The position numbers were made by a program, and so were the translations under genes. A stretch of 64,000 nt of DNA from Crambe crambe (Eukaryota; Porifera; Demospongiae; Poecilosclerida; Crambeidae): NCBI GenBank assembly GCA_963924555.1, contig OZ004587.1, forward strand, positions 4,712,001 through 4,776,000. The letters are read 5' to 3'. This document shows, piece by piece, positions 11,201 through 25,500 of this stretch. The notes under the pieces are model-generated. The model had not been told where the DNA came from. It saw only the letters and a list, made by a program, of their open reading frames with translations, and did not search any database. The first letter of the stretch is position 1. Every line of letters begins with the position of its first letter.

Positions 11201-13376
11201 TCTTTTTCAATTTTATCATACGTCCGAATTGATATGTCATTAAATTCATCTTCAAGGTCTTGTGTTTGCTGTGAAATTGTTTTTTGAAGGAGACCTGCAA
11301 TATACAAAATAACAGGTATTCAACTCAGAGATATATGTAGTGATTATTGTTATGATAATTTATTGTTCTGCACATAAGGAAATTCTATTACTCTATTATT
11401 ATGACATGGTTTCAGATTTTTCTCAAGTCTCCTGGTAATGTTGTAATTTTCTAGTCTGGTCGATTGTATATACCTTAAGGTGGGTATTATTGGCGACTTT
11501 AGCGAGTAGGCCTTTATTTGCTAATAATTATAAGCACACACTAATAATAAAATTACGTATAATTAGAAGTAATATTGAACAAAACAGTGTCAAACTAGGC
11601 TAGCTGTGTGAACGTGAGTGTCCTGGCGGAGTTAGCTAGCTAGCTAGATTGCTGTTGTCTTCATCAGAGTCTGTTTGAGATACTTCATCATCATCTAATT
11701 TCATGGACTCAAGAATGGCAGTAGTAGGGGTGGAAAAAGGCAGGAGTGACAGGTGTGATAGATGGAAGTATCACTATTCCCAATGAAGATCCTTTTTGTT
11801 CAATCTACAAAATATAACTCTCCAATGATAGTTACTGACACAATAATGCATTGTATTGTTTGTGTCTGATATTCTTGAAGCAACTTCATATGAACTTACA
11901 TTAAAAATAGCTATTACACAAAGCTCAAAATAGCTAAAATTAATACCCGCCAAATACGACGTGCAAGAAATCAACCACGCGTGTCTGTCCCATCCGGTGC
12001 CGCCCCCAGCTATGTTTCTGGAAGATCGAAAAAAGAAGCCGATACTTTGAATGCAAAAGACTTGTCTTCTGGATCCCCAAGGCCCCCCCTTTCAAGGATT
12101 GTACCTTCTTCACTGGTGTAGAAAGTTGCTATGGAAGATTGTCCAGGCAGAAGGCATAATAAGTACGCTAAATATAAATATGATCCACATACTGGCTTCT
12201 ACCATGAATGAGCACAATTAACTTCTACTTCTAGGACAGGCACCTGCAACTCTTGCAGATGATTCATTTATGCATAGTGCATGGCTGGCTACAGCTAGCT
12301 GTATGCACCGACCATCCACGAAATTTAACCACGAACAATTTCATTCCCCCCATAACACAAAATTTTTACCCCTTGAAAATAACCCGATTTTATATAATCA
12401 AGAAAGTTTGAGCACACCTTTTGGAACTTCTCCTTCCATGGTAGATGGAGGTGAGGTGGAGTCCATTGGATGTGATGGAGGAGTCATAGGACAACCTGCA
12501 ACAACAGAATAACTGATTAGAAATTTACTCTCCTCTTCAATAATTACCTTTGAGAGAGATGTTGTGAGTGTTGCTAGTGGCAGTGATGGTGTCCTTGAGG
12601 AAAGGGGAGGTGAGGTTGATTTGGCAAGTGTATTGACCAGCATGGGACAGAGAGAGAGAAGGGAAAGAGAGAGTATTGTCTAAAGACTCAACCAGCACTA
12701 CTCCATTGTGACTCCAGCAGTATGTGATGGTAGGACTGAAATCTTCAGCACCTGATACAGTGCAGGAAAGGCAGTATTTCTCCTCCACTGAGGGGTTGCC
12801 CCCAGTAATCACCACTTCGATTGGAGGGGCTATATAATATAATATTATGACACATCATTGAACTGTTTATTACTAACAGTACCTGCTAGATATATTTGGT
12901 GTTCTCTGGCTATCTTCATGGCCAGATTCTTGTGTCCCACACAGGGCTTCTTCAGAGCTTCCAATAAATTCTCCCATGAAGGTAAAGGGTCAATCATTTT
13001 TAGCCACTCGGAAAGCATCTCTCTGAAGCAAGCCTTCACGTCAGTGGGGTTCTCTTTTTTGATAGTCTGCAGTGTTGATTCACTGAGGTTTAATTCCAGT
13101 CCTAGGTCATACCACTCAGTCTTGGCATCCCAAATAACATTGCGCACTTTTGACAGGTTTGCTGGAACCATCTCAACTATAAGCAGTAAATATTAATTTC
13201 AACATCAAAGCACAGCTATAACTACTTGACTGACTTCCTGGACCAGGGTTGGTCTCGACGTCCCCAGCACAGTGTAGTAGACAGCATATAATGGTGAGAG
13301 AGAAGGCCACAAACAAGTACACACCAAGTCCTTTCAATATCCTCTGTTTACTGCAACCTCCAGGGGCTTGAGTCAT
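8209..13376 (-). CDS. NLR2: 2A-Death-Ig-NACHT-LRR receptor, complete
   Basis: This is a complete NLR innate-immune receptor of 1296 aa in five exons: 13226-13376, 12883-13176, 12548-12829, 12418-12495 and 8209-11294. All introns are phase 1. In order it has a hydrophobic leader with 2A motif GDVETNPGP (residues 38-46), Death domain (about 51-148), Ig domain (149-242), Pro/Ser linker, an N-terminal region with YWNFMNYTLLENLI, and NACHT with Walker A GAPGVGKTT (about 585-593), Walker B VVLWLEAWDE (about 655-664) and sensor ATIIITSRPW. HLTLQEFLAAYH lies in the helical region after it, then RI-type LRRs with two copies of a 56-residue module. NACHT proteins oligomerise on nucleotide binding and Death domains recruit signalling partners. 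The Death domain is unlike that of the sister genes (VPANLSKVRN, LSEWLKMID), and the following intron is only 53 bp against about 205 bp in NLR1, NLR3, NLR4 and NLR5. Confidence 0.9.
11295..12417 (-). other. NLR2 intron 4
   Basis: A 1.1-kb intron between the linker exon and the NACHT-LRR exon. It has the acceptor TATTGCAG|GTCTCC and the donor AAAAG|GTGTGC. It holds AT-rich sequence with TAGCTAGCTAG runs. The first 150 bp are shared with the NLR1 and NLR4 introns. There is no coding signal. Confidence 0.6.
13239..13265 (-). other. 2A ribosome-skipping motif of NLR2 (GDVETNPGP)
   Basis: A full D-V-E-x-N-P-G-P match in the first coding exon, immediately after the hydrophobic leader. The strong donor CAA|GTAGTT lies 12 bp after the final Pro codon. 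Confidence 0.88.
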
Positions 13377-13746
13377 ACAGGAAGTGTCTGTTAAGGGAAA
13401 AGGATTAGATTTGGTAAAGGGTTTTCAACATGGTAAAGGGTGGTCATAATACTACTATGCATATGGTAGTATACAGTGAACTCCCTCTAATCAGGACCCC
13501 TGAAATGAGGCCACCCTTCTTATTAGGACACTTCTGCTGGCTCAAAGGTGGCCGGATTAGAGGGATTCAATTGTATCACATTCAGGAATTATACTGTCTT
13601 TCAGGAAACTCTTTCAATGCAATGACATGTTGGTGCTTCTTGGTCATTCAACTCATCTAAATAACATTTTTTAAAGTGATTTCTCAAAAATATTTTCTAC
13701 CATTACGATTGAGATCGTAGTATAATGTGAAGGATGAAGCTTATAC

Positions 13747-13795
13747 CTTGGAGGCAATAATATACGAGGTATACATCACCTATTTGGCACCAAGG
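13747..13795 (-). promoter_or_regulatory. Candidate 5' untranslated exon of NLR2
   Basis: Counterpart of the block at 2157-2205, with the same CCAAG|GTATAAGC donor and an ATAG acceptor-like start. It is an inferred noncoding first exon. Confidence 0.3.
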
Positions 13796-13799
13796 CTCT

Positions 13800-14948
13800 A
13801 TGAAAAATGGCATCCATGTACCATTAAAATGCCAATATTCTGACTTCCAATACACTCATAAGAAGAGGGGAAGAGGGTAAATGATTTCAATCAATATGTG
13901 AGGTCATGATCGAATTTTCTACTAGCAGCTTTGAATGGAGATCTGCTCACTTATTACTCACATGAGACTACTTTTCACACTGAGGAGTAAAGTACAACTG
14001 TCAGGTGTTTGCCTTGGCAATGAAGCATGTAGAACATGTTGATACAGGCCATGGTTAGCCAAGCTAATACAGTAGACCTTCGATTATCCAAACAGCTCCG
14101 GACAGAAGAGTAGTAAAAGCATGTCGGATAAGTAAATGTTCACCACACCCACCTTGACATGACCATACCCCCGTTACGAAGTGGCGCGATGAAGTGAACC
14201 ACTGGCTACCAACTATGACAAGTACTCTAGCTAGCTAAAACCTGTGATAAGCACTATAGCTAGGTAGAAAACTGATTATAGTAGACCCAGAACGAACTCT
14301 AACCTTGAAATTGATCTATAGAACAGCTACAAAAAAAATTTGATTGAAGTACTGTGTATGTGCAATGTGTATTCCGAGCTTTGACCTTTAATATTCCCAA
14401 TCTGGATAATCGAGGTTTCGGATATTCGAGGTTCGGATGTTCTGTAAGCGCACCTTGAGATAACGGTCTAACAGGAGGACTACATGCCCCAGAAAGAACA
14501 GGAACAGCAAAGACAACAGTCTATGATTGCTTGAGTATACAGCAATTAATTATGAGAGCCATGATGAGCGTGAATAAAGACATGATTTAGCTAGGCAACA
14601 ACAAAGCCAAGAGCACTAAGATCAACAACTACATACCAGAAAATCAGCCAGACATCAGGAAGGCTGAGTACAAGCCTTTTATGGAAGAAATTCCAATCAG
14701 AGAGCACTTACCAGAGAATATAAATTTACAAGTCATTGACTACCCTTCAAACTTTAAATATAGCTAGAATTGAGTGTGCACTATTAAGATATTACCTACC
14801 TAAGTCCATATAGGCCTAGCTAGCTAACAGTGCCGAGGCATTAGTCTTTTTAAAGACGACTTGCTATGCACATTTTTAGCTTACGAAATATGTAAGGGGT
14901 GGTTCATGAGGGAGATAGCGTCAGAACGGGGGTGGGAGCTGAACTGAC
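13800..14948. other. Intergenic sequence upstream of NLR2
   Basis: AT-rich sequence, partly matching 27770-28560 and 59590-60380 (shared CTTTGAATGGAGATCTGCTC and GTCAGGTGTTTGCCTT). About 400 bp at 14060-14460 has no counterpart in the other units and may be an insertion. No gene is seen. Confidence 0.4.
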
Positions 14949-15078
14949 CTATTAGCGAGAGTAGCAACTCTTCCAGGATTTTATTGGGAGAAATAGAGTG
15001 GCATTTCATTGAAGCACGAGAACGGGCAGCATTGTTCAGGCCCACACTGGCCCTCCACTGCTCCATACTGACTGGCAT
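14949..15078 (-). pseudogene. Solitary FIH-like first exon (unit 2)
   Basis: Copy of the 2520-2649 exon (MPVSMEQWRASVGLNNAARS to LLLSLIG, phase-1 GTCAGT donor). Sequence just before the ATG differs in length between units (16, 17 or 24 bp after the acceptor-like ACACAG). Only the ATG-started frame is therefore shared. Confidence 0.4.
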
Positions 15079-15788
15079 GGTTACAGAGTACTACCTGTGT
15101 AAGAACAAGGCAAGGGGTGAATTCATTATTCCACTTGATTCACTTCAGTAGATCACCAATAGCTGGTGTAGGACTGGTTCAACAAGCATCTCTTATTCCC
15201 ACATCAAAAGCCACAAAATCTCATGGGAAAGTGTTTACCTATTCTTATCGAGGCTAAAATATCCCATAGGACACTTACGCTGTCTCACTCCGGGAGGGAT
15301 TCTGCTACTATAACCACTCGATAGGTTAAATAATCAGATTTGGTTAACTAAAAGCAGGACTCCCTAGGTAATGTTTCGTCTACATGTGTGGGAGGAGCTC
15401 GTAATTATGGGTGTGGTTATAAGCGTGATCACTACGCGCGCGCGTCATGCTTATGATAATGATAATAGCAAGAACCAATTCAGTGTACTACTGTAATCAG
15501 TACTGTTTCAAGAACATAAAAGTTTAACTTTTTCCAGCAAGGTGATAGACTCAACTCTAGGCAGGAGCATAGTGAATCGAATATCTACAAGAAAGTAGCA
15601 AAAAACATTTTAGTACTGAAAAGGATTCTGAAATTGCCATATTAATGGTGTAACTACCATGTAAAATAGCTAGTTGGTATTGATGGCCATAGCTATTACT
15701 GGCAATTCATAAAAAATACTACCCTTATAATTTTAGACACATGAAGCTAGCTAGCTATACTTATCTCTAGCTCTATACAGCTGTCAAC

Positions 15789-18256
15789 CTTTATCACTGG
15801 TTCCAAACTCAGTTCCATTGAGTCCAGAGAGGTTAACCTGAGCAAAGTAATCAGCACAGGGTCCCCCTGTGTCACAGTGGATCCATGCATACGCCCCTGG
15901 CAGAGGTGTTGGAAGTAAGATTCGATTGGTCAGGCCCGAATCTACAGATTACTGAAGCTCTATATTTGAGCATCTTTCTTTTGTTTTTGATTGATAGCTA
16001 CTTAATAACCTTGTTTTCCCCCAAATATTGGTCAGGCCTGAGCCTGACTGGCCTGACCTGTTCCACCACCTATGCCTGGGGAGTCAAGGGAGTTCTGGAG
16101 CTTGAGAGCAGGACAACCACTCGAGCTGAATTCAGCTGATCGAATAGACTGTACATGACATTACGACCATATTCATACAGTCCTAGCAAGCCACTTGGAC
16201 CTAAACCTTGACCTGCACACAGGGATCAATTTTGGTGAATGGTGATTACCTAATCAAAAAAATAATCCCCACTAGCTAAAATGTATAAGAAATGCCATGT
16301 TACAATGAATTGTATAAAATAGTCAATGATTTGTAGTGCCACAAGAAATAAGTCAGTAGATAGCTATGTAATAACCAGACAAAGGTTATAGGTGAAGCTT
16401 TGTGGTAGCTATTCAAGTTTAGCTAACTCTTTGGACTTACTGAGAGTAGCCTCAAGATTGGAGAGTACTCTCAACTCAATGTCTGCTGATTGTGCTATGA
16501 CAATGGATGAAGCCACATCTGACATGCTATCAGCAAGGATTGGATCACGAACCAAACCCCATCCAAATCTGGTACCAGCCAGTCCATCATTTTTTGAACT
16601 GATAATAGCTACAATACATCAGTATGTGATTGATACACTCTATAGTAAACCTCTGAATATGATATACAGTACATCAATTAACATGTAAAAGATGATCAAA
16701 TGCTATAGATACATGAAAGAGGAACTTCCCATGGACCCACAGTATCCTTTGTTCAGAGGTTAGCTACACTGCATAGCTAACAAGCTATCTCTCACCTTGA
16801 GAATATCATGATGGATTTGTTCATCACTTGGTCTATGTTGGTGAACATGGGCCAGTAATATACCATGTCTGTTATGACATGGTCTGGATCCTTCACTAGT
16901 GGTTTCTTCTTCGAGCCATCCAGGTTGTTGGGGTAACTGCAACCATGCATTGAATTCATGGAATGGATAATATTATCGGGGGTTTAACCTTCAGCTATTT
17001 TTAAGAAGGTAGCTTGCTATAATATATACTTTGTCAATTTGCACCTCAATTGTTTTATACATAAAAACCTATATGATAGCTATAGAGCTACCAATATAAT
17101 TAGTAAGTATACAGAACGAACGTTTACAATCTCAATGGTCCAAGGAGAGTTAGGATCAGCACTGAGATTCCACCTTGCAGTGGAGATGCGAGCAATGATG
17201 TCAGGGTAATTAAGAAGCATAGTAAGGGACTTGTGCTAACACATCTACTCTGTCAGGACAATTCACACTGCAACTCTTCAAGATTTTCTCAGTCTATGCT
17301 TAGCTACCACAGTAATATAGATTACCATGGTAGCACCCATGCCTGTTACTATGTGGTAGCCTTCTGTCACAGCATTCTCAGTCTTTAAAGAAGTAAAAAC
17401 AACAGATAATATGATTAGCATTGAAACAAGTAGCTACTGAAAAAGACTTAGTAATAAAGAAATGATAGCTGCATATAAGCCTAGTCTGAAACTGCAGCTT
17501 CATATACTTTCCATTATACTGGCAATTTTAAAGCCAGCACACTAGCTAGTACATGTAAGCTTACTATAGAGTGTAGTCTTTGAATGGAAGAAACTAGAGG
17601 AGGTAAAGCTGCATTAGAGATGGCAAAATTAGATGGAAACTGGTAGGCTTGTCTGTAAAATAAGATATAAATAATAAACTATTGACTAGCTGACTAGCTA
17701 CGATAATTATAAGATAGATTTTTTGGTGGATAACTAAAATAAGACAGTGGAAGATGTCACAGCATTCACTCTCTCATCTACTCCTCCCTCCCCTTGAGTA
17801 TCAGACCTTTAGCTAGCTGAGTTTCCACTCAGTAGCTACATGATAGCTGCAGTCTTGTGGGATGACAAAGTAAAAACTTCCAGCAGTGGAGTGGCTTCAG
17901 GTGCCCACTCTGGATGCAGATTCCCGTTCACCTCATTAATATAATATTTATAGCTGCTACTTAACAACTTCTAGACTAGCTGAAAGGTTAGTTACGTGGC
18001 TAGACCTGTTGAGCACTGGGTGACTTTTCACATATCTGCACTCCCTAATCGACATCTATTCTTGTTGGCCACTTCACTTCGGCCACACACCTCTGACAAC
18101 AGCAAGCACAAGGATAATGATAATCGATAACACTTGCAGACAATTCCTTTTTCCAGTTAGTGATTGCCACAACCCTCCCCACTGATTTGATACCACCTGT
18201 GCATATATATCAGAGAGTGCGCATGTCCCATCGTGGACCACCTCCAGGGCAAGCAA
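15789..18256 (-). pseudogene. Alliinase-type PLP aminotransferase, broken copy (unit 2)
   Basis: This locus belongs to the alliinase C-terminal family, a fold-type I PLP aminotransferase group best known from plants. Exons run from a membrane-segment exon near 18091-18256 (NCLQVLSIIIILVLAVV), through one near 17845-17935 (NLHPEWAPEATPLLEVF), to 17565-17652, 17122-17382, 16796-16936 (YPNNLDGSKKKP), 16441-16598 (PLP-lysine exon, SKNDGLAGTRFGWG) and 15789 to about 16210. Exon 17122-17382 carries a 5-bp and a 4-bp insertion relative to the unit-3 copy. These shift the frame and create a stop after VVAKHRLRKS. A 174-bp transposon sits inside the last exon. It is the only copy that keeps the 5' exons, but it cannot make the full enzyme. 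Confidence 0.65.
15901..16074. mobile_element. 174-bp MITE inserted in the aminotransferase exon
   Basis: The insert is flanked by a 5-bp direct repeat CCTGG (15896-15900 and 16075-16079). Its ends are imperfect inverted repeats CAGAGGTGTTGGAA and TTCCACCACCTATG. The unit-3 and unit-5 copies of the exon read CGCCCCTGGGGAGTC without it, giving clear empty sites. Confidence 0.85.
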
Positions 18257-18805
18257 CAGCGTTAGTATTCAAACATCATTGGTTCTCCAATTCCAGCTCT
18301 AGCCCCTCCCCATTATTTAATGCGCATGCGCCTTGGATCTCGTGCACCATTGGTATGTGGTCTGCATGTACTGTTAGAAAAAAACAGCAACAACAAAAAA
18401 CAAAAACAAATGAAATAAAAGAAAACCAACAAGAACAAAAACTATGCATTATGTGATCCAGTGATTATGTACGTACTATGAAAAGTCTTATAATAATGAA
18501 TGTCCACAATCACTTCATATAGCAGTAATAAGTTATTAGTATAAAAATGAGAAAAGAAAGTCTAGAAGTTTTATAATTACTTAGTAACGACCATCCACCA
18601 TCATTCGCATGAGTGGACCAACCTGTAGAAAACAGGCAGTGTTGAAAATCAATTAAACATCAGACTCCATTTATATCCCCATCCACGCCACAGAACTATG
18701 ATAGACTAGCTCTGACAGAAACGTAGTTAAATCCCCCTGCCTCCAGAACGTTCTACCATATTGCCCACTGTACACAGAGGTACTACTTGCATAACTGGAT
18801 CCCTA

Positions 18806-21072
<2,267 letters not shown>

Positions 21073-21239
21073 ACTAACAAGTTTAAAGAAGAGAGAGAGA
21101 GATGATGCGGAAGTGGAATTTTATACTTCTGCTGTGCTGCAGTGCAACACTTCCTGCTTGACTAAGTGCAGAAGGCGTGGGAGTGCAACAGCCACACCTC
21201 CCAAGATTAACATCCTGCAGGGACTACTCTAGGATCATA

Positions 21240-22557
21240 AGTCTAAGGTTTAAGTATAAAAATAAAACCTTTTTGTGTAAAAAATACAAAGTGAAAGATA
21301 CAAAGTGAGTGATATTTTTAAATTCACAAAAAAAAAGTGAACAAAGTGTTCAAATACGTACAAAAATCAAGTAAAAAATTATTTATAAGGTGTATAGTGG
21401 TAAGCAAACTAGTAGTTACTTTCTTTTTGTTTTTGTTTTTTATTTTTTTTTGTTGTAATTTTTTCTTTCTTAATTCTTTTTTTCTTTTCTTTCTTCTTCT
21501 TTTAATGGTTGAAACTTATCAGGCTTTCAGATCTGTAAAAATCAAGTCACCATGTAAATGTTGACCATACAGCTAATTGAACTAATAGAGGAAATCTCAC
21601 TCATCCACAAGTATTATTCTAAGTTACGGGCACCCTGCAGTCAATCCAGTGGAATTTGTGAATAATTTGGGACCCAGCCTTTTGTCATTTATACAGTAGA
21701 GAGGTTGTCCTCTTTTAAACATTCCTTATCAGAGGTTCCATTGCTTGGTCTTACAATTACAGCTTTCAATATAGTTACTGGTTGGTGATTAACAGTCTAT
21801 GTCTGTGACTTCAGAAATAGCTATAGCTAATACATCAAAGAATGAACCCTGTACCCACCGACCCACAATAAATTGAGCAATACTCACATAGAGGGAGGCA
21901 TTATAGTCCATGCAAACATGATATTGTGCTTGGTAAACTGTGTTCTAGGTACCATGTACAGCAATGATTATTAATTACTTCAATAGCAAGAGACATAACA
22001 GTAGAGTTAGAGATGGCTGTCCATAAGAACCAGTGGGTCACAAGGACCATATTGAATTTCCACTTGTATAGGGAAATATAGTATGATATGCTATCTTGAC
22101 AGTATCAGATTAGAAGCAATGCTTTAATGACCCCATAATTATGACTTGACATGATGCAACACCAACATCATTACATGCAGTGATATGGAAGGACAAAGGA
22201 AAGTATGATGAGCTAATTATTCCACACCATGTTAGTCATTATCACCACAAATCTATAGTGGACATTAAACACAAGGTTGCTTGGTCTGTACTTCAGTACT
22301 CCTACAGAAAGATGAGGACTATGCAACACCATACAACATAAACATCACAAGTTTCTACCAGCAATAGTCAACACTCAACATCTAAAACTAATCAATTTGA
22401 TGATCACATCAAAGTCCTAAAACCAAGCAGTATGATCACATCACTGTCTCTACATGTCTCATCAAGTATCAATTGTAGAAATCAAAAGTTTCCCTCATGC
22501 ACTCATGGACCACCACTACATGCACACATGCATACACATAATCACACAGTCCTCACC
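21240..22557. other. Unit boundary and NLR3 3' flank
   Basis: The pyrimidine tract (21420-21505) is followed by the conserved flank of about 800 bp below the NLR3 stop. There is no coding signal; the long T-run frame at 21337-21564 is low complexity. Confidence 0.5.
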
Positions 22558-25500
22558 TTATAAATCACGCCACTTCACTCTAAAATCTGCTGGTCGCTCG
22601 TATCTGTCTGATAGCACGAGTTCTGTTAAACTTGTGTTCTGCTCTAGACTTGATAGGATTACATCAACTCCTTCTTCATATGAATGATCTTCATGTAGAT
22701 GTAGTTTTTTTAGTGAAATGTTTTTCTCTAGCATCTCACTCATCGCCTTAGCTCCTTCCACTCCAATAGCATTGCCTTTCATCCGTAATATTAACAAGGT
22801 GGAGTTTTCAGATAGTGCTGCAGCGATGTGAATGCATCCTTGTGATGTTATTTCACAGTAATCTATATCAAGGTGTTCTAACACTGCATTAGTTTTAATC
22901 GCATCACCAATGGAAGCTGCTCCAATATCTCCTATTGGGTTCCGCCATAGTTTTAATTTGGTGAGTGACTTATTGACGGCAAGACCTGCTGACAACTGCA
23001 CAGCTCCCTCACTGGTAATTTCACAGCCACTTATTTTAAGGTATTCTAACACTGCATTACTTTTAATTGCATCACCAATGGAAGCTGCTCCAATATCTCC
23101 TATTGGGTTCCCAAATAGTCCTAATCTGGTGAGTGATTTATTGACGGCAAGACCTGCTGACAACTGCACAGCTCCTTCACTGGTGATACCACAAGAATAC
23201 AATATTAAAGTCCTTAAGCTCGTCAGTGCATGAGATAAAAGAGTTGAGGAAATTACATCAAGTTTGTTGTTTGAAAAATCCAATTTGATAAACTGCTGGA
23301 GTATAGGATGAGGGATGTTTAGATAATGTTCAATGCTATGAATGTCACAGGCCTTAAAGTTAGCTCTTGTTATTTCTCCGTTCCAAGTTACTGCTCTCGT
23401 CTTCATCAACCCTTTGGAAAACATTTCTATTCCCTCATTTCCCATATATGAATAAGAAAAGTCCAATACCCACTTGCTTTGAGAATGCGCTATCGAATAG
23501 CCCACCACGAAGTAATCAAGAGGACTCCATTCATGAGACGATGACACTTTTATTGACTCACGAGATGCCAGCAGATTAGAAACTGCCTCAGTATCACCAG
23601 ATTCATACATCCAGTGATAGGCAGCTGCACTTCCATAATCTGAGATATGCTCTCGAATCATTTCTGAAGTGAAGGCATTAAACTTGGAGAGACCGAAATA
23701 GAATTTCATCACCACACTCAGGTGACCTACTTTGACATGTTCTCTTATTAGCTGCTGTTGTGTGTGGAGAGGCAACTGTGTGATGTGGTAGGCAGCTAGA
23801 AACTCTTGAAGCGTCAGATGGATGAAGTGGTAGGAGAGCTCGGCATCCTGTCCACGATAGAGCTCTTTCACCGATTCCATCAATCCTAGAGTCACACCAC
23901 CGATATCAGCACTGCTGAATGTCAGCTGTTGCTTCATGATTCCTTCCCAAGCCAGTTTGCTTATGGCCAGCAGCTGTTGATGCACATCTGGAGGGAGGTC
24001 CTCAAGAGATCCAATCTTCCAGGACTGTTTGCCGTGTGCCTTATGTCCTGAAAAGTGCTGCATCAGCAGTTTACATATATACACTGTGTAGAGTCCGGAA
24101 ACGGTGGTTGGGGGGGTTGACTCCATATCTCGGCTCCACTTGAATACATCTGTCACTATGTTGGCAGTCACAGGAGTGTGCATGGCTGCCTTCATTGCTG
24201 GATAATAGCTCACATAGTCCAAAAATTTGCTACGGATGTTGGAATGAACTCTTTCTTCTCTCAATACTCGACTTAACTCTAAAGTAGGAGTCGTGACAAG
24301 TTCGATATGCTGGTCCACTTGGATTGATCTGCTCTCAACGATTGGCTTTGTTGCCCATGGTCGGCTGGTTATGATTATGGTAGCTTTGGGTAGCTTGCGA
24401 CCATGTACTAAATCAAGAAATATTGAAGATTCTTCTCTCATTCTTTGTTCCTGTTCGTCCCAGGCTTCCAGCCACAGGACCACACCCTCTCCTTGGCTGC
24501 TCTCCACTTCCTGTGCTATGGCCCCCTGGAGCTGAGGGTGGTGAAAGAGGTCAGAGATACTTTTGGCTGACCTCACTCTGTTGTCTCGTAGGGGAAGGAG
24601 GACCAGTAGATTGTGGTCATTTAGACATTGGCCCTGAGACCACTTGAAACAGAATTGTTCACTGAATGTGGTCTTGCCCACACCTGGAGCTCCTTCTATC
24701 AGAACTAGTCGTGGTTTCCATTTAGCAACTTCATCTTCTGTCATAGGGTATTTCTTGTAGATGACATCATCTTTGTCTCCCCTGATCGTACTCTTAGTGA
24801 AGCTGTCCATTTTTCTCCGATCAATCTTTTCCTTCCATATCCTTGCCAGTTTGAAAGCAGTGAGGTTCTTGCCCTCCATGGTGGAATAGGTGTCCTTCAG
24901 GAAGGCTGCATACTTTGGAATACTCGAATATTTGTATTCTTTACCATCGATGGTCATGCATTCGATTTTGTGTTCCTTGAAGAATCCTTTATTGTCAGTG
25001 TTCTCCAGGTCCTGCACTAAAGTGGAGGCGATCTGAGCAGGCAGCAACCATGTGACTATCAAACTGCCATGTGATACTTTCTTCAAGATGAGGGCAAAGG
25101 AGGGGAGGAGGAACTTACGGATGATGTGACCTTTCAACTCTTCTAGTTGCTCCAAAGTGCATGTCTCCCAGTCCAATTTTAGGTGGAGTACAAATTCCTT
25201 CAGATCCGCTTCGCTAGGTCTGCTTTCAACTGCTGGACAATGTTCTGCAAAGTCACAAAGTCGAGTGTTACGTCGAAAAGTTTCCAGTGAACTAAGATAA
25301 CTCTTCATATTCTGTTTGAGAGAACGGTCTCCAATGTTACGAATAAGGTTTTCTAAGAGTGTGTAATTCATAAAGTTCCAGTATTTACTCAGCTTGATCC
25401 AAATACTATTGATGGTCGACTCTTTTTCTAGTTCATTCTCAATTTGTTGGAAGAAGTCTTCGTGTTCTTCTTTGCACTTGATCGGCAATGTAATGAGGCG

